Below, one piece after another: positions 8,843 to 17,600 of a stretch of DNA of 24,198 bases. Both the position numbers and the translations under genes were made by a program. Numbering within the stretch: position 1 is the first letter of the stretch; each line of letters opens with the position of its first letter. The DNA comes from Haplosporangium gracile (Eukaryota; Mortierellomycota; Mortierellomycetes; Mortierellales; Mortierellaceae): contig JAAAUF010000258.1 in assembly GCA_015499985.1 (NCBI GenBank), forward strand, positions 1 to 24,198, in the 5' to 3' direction. The notes under the pieces were generated by a model. It saw only the letters and a list, made by a program, of their open reading frames with translations, ran no database searches and had not been told where the DNA came from.

Positions 8843-11623
8843 ATGCACTTCAGCCACGGACAAGCATGCATTTGTCTTCTTCACTCGCACACTCAAGATC
8901 AGGCACCTTCAACAACAAGTATTCAGGAAGCAGGGAGCAGAGTCGACAACCACGAAACAGAAATAACTCTGACAGGGGAACAAAGAAGACAGGACTGTGC
9001 TCGAATGTGGCTCTACCATGGTCCCCATCTGCTGCACGCCTCCATTCCTGCAGTCACCCAGGGACCACGCAAAGTCACCATCGACTACTACAATCTAATC
9101 GAATCCGGGAACAATGACGGCCGGGCGACACTTCAGCACCAACGGCAAATAACTATGACTACTCTCTGCTCCCAGGAACCCAGGATCCTTTATTTTCAAA
9201 GACTATTCTCCAAAGACTGTGCCATGTAGGAGATCTATGTCACATACATCAATATGCACAGTTGATGAAGGGATAGAATCGCGAAGGCACGTTCAGTCAC
9301 ACGTAATGCCTCTTTATTTGCCTGACTTAGGATGCAACCTCATGCCTTTGTCTATGATTCTGAACTGGAGCAGCTGGAGTGTCATCGGTTCGACCTGGAT
9401 TCACAATCAACCGTCGTCAGGATCGGCGTTAGACTCGGCCATATCGCCCGTAAGTGGTGATTGCCTGTTGCGTGGTCACAATGGCGTCTGTAATGGTGGC
9501 AATATGCTTTTGTCTAACCAAATCTCCATCTTCACCAATGTTTGACCCATAGACTGCAGCATTGGAGCCGGAACAGGAATCTTGATCGCATCCCGGAGTG
9601 ATCAGTCTCATCGATCCAGTGGGTTCGATCTGTTTGAATGGACACCAGCGGAGAAGAAACTACTGCTAGGACACCTTGACGCAGAAAGTATTGTTGGCGT
9701 TTCAGACAGTTTACCTGGTCAGCCGTGGTGCATATTATACACTCATCTGGATGGTCTTCATCGTACCTCTGCAACGCTGGGTTCCTCCATTATGAAGAGC
9801 ACACATTCTCGAGATGGTTCTCTGCCAGCCTGCCAGATCAACGCCATACCCACAGAATACAGGAACAACCTTCGGATGTGTTACATTCAGGTTGGCACGT
9901 CAGGAACATTGGCCACTGTCGGCGGCTGTAGACGGATATGGGCGCATACTCGATCGGACGAACTGGTGTTTATGGAGGATGGGGCTCTGCAGTGGAGTGT
10001 ACCGTTTGCAGCAACAGTTCACAGATTGTAAGTGTGCTATCGTAATGTGGACGCTGTCGTTGAAGTTTATTGCGCGCGTACATCCACTCATGAACGAACG
10101 TAACCTCGCTCTCTCAGTGTGTTAGGTGAATGTCAGTCTACACAGGGTACATCCAGATTGTGCTTGTGTGTCTATACGGAAGCAGGATCCCGCTTGTACG
10201 ACGCACTCTCCGGAGCATTATTACAAGGTAATTATACCTTATCCCGTGATGTTGATATACCAGTTGACATTATGCAACAAACTAACGAAAATGTGTATCG
10301 GTTCATAGAATGGTCTCAGGATATCCTACTGGCAAATGTTCGCGACGTAGGACTTAACACTGCTGTCAGCTTACCACGGCACACGCGACAAAGACCCATG
10401 GAGTGCGACCTCTACCCAGCCGTTGGGTTCTTGCGCCCGAAAACTGCAATGGAAACTACAGACGAGAGCAGGGCACGTGCAAAGTCGAATCTAGACTCGG
10501 CGCTTGGGACACTGGGAGAACAACTGGCGCTCAAGCAAAAGAGAATTGAGCGACTACAGGCATCGCTTGTCAGCAAGAGAGAGATTATTCAGGGTTGCCA
10601 GGACATGATGTCGGACTCTCTTAGATTTTCACTTTTCTCAGGACTGGGGCTAAAGATGCAAGATGATTTTACATTATCGCAGCGGAGGAGAGACCAGAGA
10701 CGGAAGCGAATTTTGGATAGACTGGTGCCAATCGTCGGCAGTACAGTGGCGACGTCCTTCCAAACTGAATTTGATGATCGTGGACCTGAGAGGTCCAAAA
10801 CCAGGTCACTGGAAATATTGAACTGTACAGCTGGCTGGGTCACTTCTGCTTCAAGAGACTTGGTATGGTTCAGAGTCAATGTCAAGAACACGTCAGACCA
10901 GGCTTTATTCCATCTTCGATTGTCAGTGGCACAACAGAACTCTCGTGGGCGTTCTGTTCCTCGACTGGAGAGTCAAGGGACTGATGCGTTATTGGGAATG
11001 ATTGAGGCCGACAGGAGGTCGCTGGATGACTATGATCTGCTGGACAGATCAAAGGCTCTTGCTCGGATATTGACGGACGCGGTTATGCTCCACTACAGTC
11101 TACAAGAGGGAGAGGACAATTATGAGTCTTTGACCTCGTCAACCCTTTTGGTCCCAAAGTTCACAAGACAAGATACGGCACCAGATGCATGGAGGCGTTC
11201 TCTGGGTAACTGTCGTTTAAATATGCTCTTCTATGAACTATGAGAGGCATGATTTGGTAAGGAAGTGAATATCTAACACAGCCTTGAAACCTTGAACATT
11301 TAACCTCGATAGATGAGTTAATTCTTCCTGCAAGGGTTGTCTGTTGCCTCGGCAATCTTTCTCGCAGTAGGGTTGCGCGTTTATTGCAGGACGGAATTGG
11401 CCTTTCTTATTCTTCCGAGGGTCGTAGTGAGCAGAAGAGCAGGTTTGGATCAGTAGAGGAGGACGTGGTGGCGGAGATAGTTTCCTCTGCTGATGAGACA
11501 GGACGGGAAGAAGATGAAGGAGAAGGGAATACCAGCTGGGATGTTTATTTCTACGCCCCGACCGAGGTACTTGCGACTGTTACGGCCAGGAAGGCGGCTC
11601 TCCTCTCCCATCGGTTTCATTGA
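8843..11623 (+). CDS. FANCB/FAAP100-like protein (putative Fanconi anaemia core complex subunit)
   Basis: Six-exon model: 8843-9225, 9331-9449, 9553-10027, 10118-10227, 10309-11205, 11313-11623; 2295 nt, or 764 aa. All introns are GT-AG and every phase matches. An in-frame stop at 8825-8827 limits the start to the ATG at 8843, though M55 is an alternative. Residues from about 55 to 385 form repeated short beta-strand segments (for example LFEWTPAEKKLLLGHL, CILYTHLDGLH, LCLCVYTEAGSRLYDA) like a divergent beta-propeller. Residues of about 415-460 form a charged helix or coiled coil (LKQKRIERLQASLVSKRE). Residues from about 529 to 572 look like a beta-sandwich strand pair (ILNCTAGWVTSAS, then WFRVNVKNTSDQALFHLRLSV). 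The C-terminus is acidic. This order matches FANCB and FAAP100, which with FANCL form the catalytic module that ubiquitinates FANCD2/FANCI. The coiled-coil plus sandwich region recalls FAAP100 most. Similarity is weak and judged by eye, so the function is tentative; the coding model is better supported. Confidence 0.55.
10228..10308 (+). other. 81-nt stop-free intron in the FANCB/FAAP100-like gene
   Basis: The segment begins GTAATT, ends TTCATAG, is AT-rich, and carries a perfect ACTAAC branch-point-like sequence shortly before the acceptor. It is a multiple of three and has no in-frame stop, so the frame reads through it. I predict it is spliced; retention would add 27 residues in the propeller region. 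Confidence 0.65.
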
Positions 11624-11650
11624 ACGGAACATCCCTCCTCCTTCGCCTCC

Positions 11651-11732
11651 CTCTGTTCTGCTTTGCTCTGCTCTGCTCATTCTGCTCTGCTCCATTCTGC
11701 TCTGCTCTTTTCTGCTCTGCTCTGTTCTGTCC
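11651..11732. repeat. Degenerate TCTGC/TCTGCTC microsatellite
   Basis: About 80 bases built from variants of CTCTGCT and TTCTGCT, just downstream of the stop codon of the FANCB/FAAP100-like gene and therefore probably in its 3' UTR. On the opposite strand it reads as AGCAGAG units. Confidence 0.85.
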
Positions 11733-11904
11733 TCTTATTCGCTGTCCTCTGTCCTCCTCCATACACGGAGTCGTAGTCTCACACCGTGTGACATCTTCAC
11801 AGCTGTCCTTGTTCCTCAAAAGTCGACCATGACACACAGGCAGACAGGGCACCGTCACAAGGTCTAGCCTTGGCGTTTTGTCCAGCTGGCATAGCGCTGA
11901 AAGA

Positions 11905-11910
11905 AATAAA
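11905..11910 (+). terminator. Candidate polyadenylation signal of the FANCB/FAAP100-like gene
   Basis: AATAAA about 280 nt past the stop codon at 11621-11623. The position is rather far downstream, so confidence is low. Confidence 0.3.
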
Positions 11911-12091
11911 AACAAAGGGGACAAAAAAGGTCAAATTCACTCAGCCCCACCCTTACCTTCGTTCTTTACTTCCCCGTCCTCGATTCTTTTTTCCTGTTCC
12001 TTCTTTCTTTCTTGTTTTGTTTTTGTTCTCCTTCCCACACCGACAACTCCTTCCCCCTCCAACCCCCAACAACAACAAAGAACCATCCGCC

Positions 12092-13851
12092 ATGGAAGCC
12101 CCCAACTATGGCCATGACAATGGCGCCCCTTCCTCCTACAACCAGCCCCCAACTTACATCCAGCAGGAAGAGCATGCGCCTCTCATCCCAAAGGCAAACA
12201 CAGACGGAAAGTTCACCCCTGACACAAGCTACAAGGACGTCTGGGCCACCGTCCTCTTCATCGGCAACCTCTTTGGTTACTTTGGCCTCACTTACTACTC
12301 TGCCAAACACTTTATCAGCAACCCTTTTACCGCCCTCGAAGATGGCACTTCTGTCGCTTCAAACGCCTTCCTCGCCGACCACGCATTTGTCGTTCTTGCC
12401 CTCACCTCCCTCGCCTTCACCTTCTCGCTCTCCTACGGATACTTTGTCCTCATCCAGCGCTACACTGCCGCGCTTGTTAAGATTTCCTGGTTCTTCAGCG
12501 TCTTCTTCACTATCGCCATCGGTGTCCTCCAGATCCTCAGCGGCAGCCTCTGGGGAGCACTCTCGATCGCTGTCGGTGTCCTCTGCTTATTCCTCTACAA
12601 GTACTGGGCCTCCAGGATGGCCTTCTCCGTCCTTGTCCTCGAGACCGTCACCTCTGTCACTCGCAAGTACCCCGCTACTCTCGCAGTAAGTGCACCGTGA
12701 TCCCCTTTCTCTGTGTATAGTCCATGCAGGATTAGCTTCCCGAGGAAAGAGGCATTTTTTTCTTTTCGTTCGTCCGTTGTTGTTTTCATGCACGATGTAT
12801 CATGACCCTTGTTACTCAAACATACTTCCATCGCCTTTTTTTCATGCAAAAATATGACCCTTGTTTCTCATGCATACGTTCGCCTTTCTCTCTTATCTCA
12901 TATCATTGCTATGTTTAGGTCGCATTTTCAGGACTGGTGCTTCAAATCATCTGGTGCGCGATCTGGATCTTTGGCTTGGCCCTCAACTACCAGTACTTTC
13001 AGACGGTCTCGAACTGCCGCCCCGTCGACAACAAGATGGTGTGCGACAACAATGCTCTCTACATTGCTATGATCTACCTCAACTTTGTCATGTTCTGGAA
13101 CACTGAGGTCATCAAGAACGTGATCCATGTCACCATCTCGGGAGTTTTTGGCGTCTACTACTTTTTTGAAGGCTCTGCTGCTGGTGCCCCTGCTTCGCCC
13201 ACTCTTGCATCAGCGAAGCGTGCTCTCACGACCTCCTTTGGAAGTATCTGCTTTGGCTCGCTCTTGATTGCCCTCTTGCAGACCCTTCGCTACATTCTCA
13301 ACTCGCTCCGCTCAGATTCCGACGATGGCATCCAGGCCTTCTTGGCCATGTGTGCTTCCTGCATCCTGTCGATGCTTGAGGGCCTGTTTGAGATCTTTAA
13401 CAAGTTTGCATTTACCCAGGTTGCGATGTACGGCAAGCCTTTTGTTCGTGCTGCCAAGGACACGTGGGAGTTGATCAAGGACCGTGGTATTGAAGCGCTT
13501 GTTAACGACAGCTTGGTCGGCAATGTCTTGGGCATGGGTACTTTTGCTGTCGCCCTGTTGAGCGGCTTCTTTGGATACGTCTATGTCAGCGTTGTGCAGC
13601 CTTCGTTCTATGAGAACCAGGACAAGGGCCTTGTCATGTTTGCTGTTATCTTTGTGGAGATGATCCTTGGAGTTGCGATGATGTCAGTTCCCAACAACGT
13701 GATTGACTCTGGAGTGACTACTACCTTTGTCGCCCTTGCCGAGGATCCTCAGACTCTGCTCGATACCAAGCCTGAGCTTTACCACGCCATTGCTGTGCAG
13801 TACCCCGAGGTCAGCCTCAATGTCCGTGGCCAGGCCGTCTACCACCACTAG
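12092..13851 (+). CDS. PNS1: PNS1, choline transporter-like (CTL/SLC44 family) membrane protein
   Basis: Two exons, 12092-12685 and 12919-13851, joined in phase 0 over a 233-nt GT-AG intron; 1527 nt, or 508 aa, the usual size for fungal PNS1. The first 45 or so residues are hydrophilic and rich in Pro, Tyr, Asn and Gln, as expected for a cytosolic tail. Multiple hydrophobic segments follow, the first at about residues 50-69 (VWATVLFIGNLFGYFG). The family hallmark block with YGKPFVRAAKDTWELIKDRG begins near residue 369 and leads into VNDSLVGNVLG. A CTL-type ASCILSMLEGLFEIFNKFA segment precedes it. The protein is expected at the plasma membrane. The animal relatives are choline-transporter-like, but yeast Pns1 has not clearly been shown to move choline, so the substrate is unknown. 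The start is chosen by its CCGCCATGG context and by homology. Confidence 0.96.
12783..12884 (+). repeat. Imperfect tandem duplication inside the PNS1 intron
   Basis: Two units of about 50 bases (12783-12835 and 12836-12884) share TTTTCATGCA, ATGACCCTTGTT, CTCA, CATAC and TCGCC-type blocks in the same order, with small indels and substitutions. This is a local duplication in the PNS1 intron and partly accounts for the intron's length. Confidence 0.75.
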
Positions 13852-13859
13852 TTTTTTTC

Positions 13860-13880
13860 TTGCTTACTTTTTGTAAGCAA
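13860..13880 (+). other. Perfect 8-bp inverted repeat just after the PNS1 stop codon
   Basis: TTGCTTAC, a TTTTT loop, then GTAAGCAA, starting 9 bases past the TAG. In RNA it would fold into a small hairpin at the start of the 3' UTR. Its role is unknown. Confidence 0.6.
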
Positions 13881-13902
13881 CTAGAGTGTTGGCTGTGATT
13901 GT

Positions 13903-13912
13903 NNNNNNNNNN
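13903..13912. other. Assembly gap (10 N)
   Basis: Ten N bases followed at once by 16 A. The gap lies in the PNS1 3' UTR and its true length is unknown. Confidence 0.98.
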
Positions 13913-13931
13913 AAAAAAAAAAAAAAAAGAA

Positions 13932-13937
13932 AATAAA
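13932..13937 (+). terminator. Candidate polyadenylation signal of PNS1
   Basis: AATAAA about 80 nt past the stop codon, not counting uncertainty from the N gap. The position is typical. Confidence 0.4.
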
Positions 13938-14692
13938 AATTGCATTATCAACACGCGAAGAATAGTATACTTGCGGACGAAATTCTTACAGCATGGATGG
14001 CTGTAGAATCGTCTATCAATCCCTAGCAAGGTATGATTCAGCGCAGTTTTTGTTCATGCTGTGCCTGAGATTTCTCTAATGTTTTCGGGCCGGGAGTTTG
14101 ATTCGATTGGATATTACCTGCACGTGACTCCGATCATATTTTCACACTTTTCACTTTCACTTTTCCTCACCTTTTGCTGAAGTGAACAAGAAGATGGCAC
14201 ACACGCTCACTGTGTTGCGTCGGGAACCGGTGGACAAAGTAGCAACAGCGGCTTCTTGCCTCCTCGTACCTTAATTCCCTGTCTTCTGTGTTCTCGGGTT
14301 CTTCGCTTTCACTTTATCCGGCGTCCGTTGTTGTTTCTTTCTTGTCGCTCTCCTTTCTTTTTTGTCACTCTCATCCTCTTTTTACATTCCTTTTTTTTTC
14401 TTCTTCTTTACATTCCTTCTTTCATTCCCTTCTTCCTCGTCCCCTTGTCTTCATTCATTTTTATTCCCCGCCCATCTCTCCACTTTCGCCTTCACTCAAG
14501 GAACCAACACCCCCCCTCCTCCGTTCCTGACCTCTTCCCTTCCCTCCCCTCCTTCTTCCTCCACACTTCGACTCTTCTCCAAGAGTGAAGCACCATTCTT
14601 CTCTTGTACCATATACACCCCTCCCCTCCCCTTCTTTCTTTTTTCAATTGTAAAACACACCCTTTATAGACCTTACTTATCTTCCATTCAAA
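13938..14692 (+). promoter_or_regulatory. VWA8 promoter and pyrimidine-rich leader
   Basis: There is no gene in this stretch. From about 14280 to 14690 the plus strand is dominated by T and C with a few A, including long CTTTCTT and CCCCTCC runs, as in the leaders of other genes here. ORFs across it are low-complexity Phe/Leu/Ser/Pro translations and are not credible. Confidence 0.5.
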
Positions 14693-17600
14693 ATGGACCC
14701 AAAGCCCGAAACAGCCCGTCTGCGTCTGGAGCAGCTCAACAGGGCCCTGTCACACAGCGCAGACTATGTCATTGCCGAGAATCCTAACCGATCTGGCGGA
14801 TTGATCATTTCTGCAGTCAAAAACGTTTCCAGCTCAGGTATGGTACCTCTTGACATGGAGGCCAATGAAAGCTGTTGATGTTGCGCATGGATTTGGGGGT
14901 GGTGCTCTATTATTTTCAATTGGGGAAAGAGGGGAAGGAAGAAGGAGTGAGAGAGTTGCTTGAAGTGAACCGATCGGGTGGTTCGTGAAGGGTTTATTGA
15001 GAAATCCAATTGAACAACACTCTTCGGTTCCTGCCTTGTGTATACCTTTAGTTGGTTGCAGTCATCCAGCTTTCTTGTTTTTTGTTACATATTCCTCCTC
15101 GGCTTGGGTTTGATCCCCTCATTATTTGGGATTTTTATTTCCGATCGGCGGGCGACAAACTGAGGAAGATAATGATTTTTGATGCGAAAGTTGTTGCACC
15201 CTTTTTGTGCACTTCACGTGGGCCTCTCTCCCACGCGGCGGCACCTTTTTTTTTTTTTTTTGTAATTTTTATAACATTTTTTTTTTTTCACTTGCCTTGG
15301 TACATCGCACGGTACGCATGAAATAGACTATGGTGAGGTTCGGATCGGCGATGTCACCGTCGCTGTCAGCCCCGCCCTGAACCCAGAGTTTGTCCCCAGT
15401 TACAGCCAACCCCTCTTTGAGGATTCACAGGTACGATACTTCATTCCTTTGGAATGAGCCGGCCCGGGAATGTATATTTTCTCAATCATATTAATCAACT
15501 CTCATGTTTTAACCTTCTCATCCTATTCTATGCATGCTCATACGTGTTATAGGAAGTCCTTCGTCACCTTCGATGGTAATGGATCAAGTGGACACACTCA
15601 ACAACACAACTATAACGCGTTGCATTTGCGTAGGGATTCTCTTCGATGGACAGCAAACACTAATATATGCAACTGTGTTTTATCGGCACATTATTTAGGA
15701 TGATGCAAAAGGATAAGTTGGGCCAGGATATGTTCTTGATCGGGTATGTCTTTCATCGCCGCATGCCCTCATTGAACTACTTGAACCGCCACATTGTACT
15801 CTGACAGATCTTAACCATTTAGCTTTCCATGCCCTTTGACTGATTTGATAGACCTCCAGGCCATCTTCGTCGATCTATCGCACTCAAGTTTGCGGAGTTG
15901 TAAGTATTGCCATCCATGTCAGCATCACGAATTAACTTACAACTAGCAAAATACCTTCCTCAGTCTAACAACTAACGACCAATCTGTAAACCTAATAGGA
16001 CAAACCGTGAGGTGGAGTATGTGCCATTGTCCAAGGATGTCACGGAGAGTGATTTGAAGCAGCGCCGAGAGATTGTTGGTGGAACTGCCTACTATGTCGA
16101 TCAGGCCTGTGTCCGTGCTGCAACCGAGGGCAGGATTTTAATCTTGGACGGTATCGAAAAGGCCGAGCGTAACGTCTTGCCCGTCCTCAACAACTTGCTA
16201 GAGAACAGAGAGATGGCTCTAGAGGATGGTCGCTTCCTTGTCCACCCCAAGCGCTTCGATATGCTCGTCAAGGAGGGAGGTCAGACTGCCCTGGAAACAA
16301 TGGAGAAGCATAAGCTGGTCAAGGTCAGCGACACCTTCACAGTCATCGCTCTCGGCTTGCCCGTCCCTCAATATGTTGGACATCCTCTGGATCCCCCACT
16401 TCGTTCTCGTTTCCAGTCGCGTGATGTCAAGGCTCCAGGATTCGAGTCGCAAATGCAGCAACTTCGCGCTCTTGGCCCTAACGTGCCTCAAGATATGATG
16501 GAGCGTTTGCTCTCGGTTGCCATGGTCTTGGGCTCTCAGCACTACCTGAACGTGGGAGCTGACTCTTCGACTTCCGCTTCTATGGCCAGCAACGTTACAA
16601 TTCCTGAATTCCCAGTTTCGATCGAGAGCGCCATCAAGTTACTGAACCTCTTCCCCGAAGCCCAGCCTCGCTTTTTGTTGGATTTGGTCTACCCTTGGTC
16701 TTTGCTTCCCACCTGTGAGGCTGAGCAGCGCAGTTTGATTGAGTCGACCTACCAGCGATTCGGAGTGTTGGGACTTGGACGCGAGGAGGAGGGCTTCGAT
16801 CAGGACGAGGGCAACATTATCCGCCAATGCGATTCAACTTACAAGATTGTCAGAATCGAGCGTTCTGGACCCACGACTGCCCGCGCAACTTTTGAGCATA
16901 CCTCGGGCAAGCAGACGACTGTTGATCTCCACTGTGGACCTTATCCCTTTGAGCCCGCCGAATACTTTGTTGAGACCCCTTATCACGTGTCGGCTTTGGT
17001 CAGCATGCTCTTGGCTCATGCCGTGGGCGATTTCTGTATGATTGGATCCAAGGGTGTTGGCAAGAGTGCCTTGATGCGTCACTTTGGAAAGAACTTGGGC
17101 TACAAGGTGGAGTTTATTCCTCTCTACAAAGACATGTCTTCTCGTGATTTACTCCAGCGCCGTAGCACTACCTTCTCGGGAGACACCATCTGGGAGAACT
17201 CTGCCTTGGTCAAGGCTGCCATGTCGGGCGCTTTAGCTGTGATGGATGGTGTCGACACCCTTTCCTTTGGTACCATGGTTTCGCTTCAGCGATTGATCCA
17301 CGAGCGCGAGACTGCTATGCCCGATGGTCGCAAGCTGTTAAGACCTACACACTACGATCAACTTCAGGCCAAGCACGGTTGGAGTCACGAGCAGATGGAG
17401 AAGAAGGGACTGTTGCGTATTTCGCCTTCTTTCCGCATAGTTGCTTTGGCTAGACCTGTCTCGAACGGAACCGAGGGTGGTAAGCCTGGATCATGGTTGG
17501 CCCCCGAGATTGTGAGCATGTTTCAGTTTGTTACCATCCGTCCCCTTTCTCTTCAGGTATGTTCTACTCTCTTTTCTCTGACTTTGTCTTGTTTTTTGCT

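Larger units (their letters stand above)
11624..12091 (+). promoter_or_regulatory. Intergenic region: 3' end of the FANCB/FAAP100-like gene and PNS1 promoter/leader
   Basis: This 468-bp stretch has no gene. It starts with the TCTGC-type repeat, has an AATAAA at 11905-11910 that may end the upstream transcript, and then becomes strongly pyrimidine-rich up to the PNS1 start. The PNS1 start context CCGCCATGG is a strong Kozak-type match. Confidence 0.5.

Noticed and set aside
12012..12689. 225-codon Ser/Pro/Thr-rich plus-strand ORF
   Set aside because: It is the shifted frame of PNS1 exon 1, which has clear homology and a strong start context.
14256..14787. Phe/Ser/Leu/Pro-rich ORFs upstream of VWA8
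   Set aside because: Low-complexity translation of the pyrimidine-rich leader.
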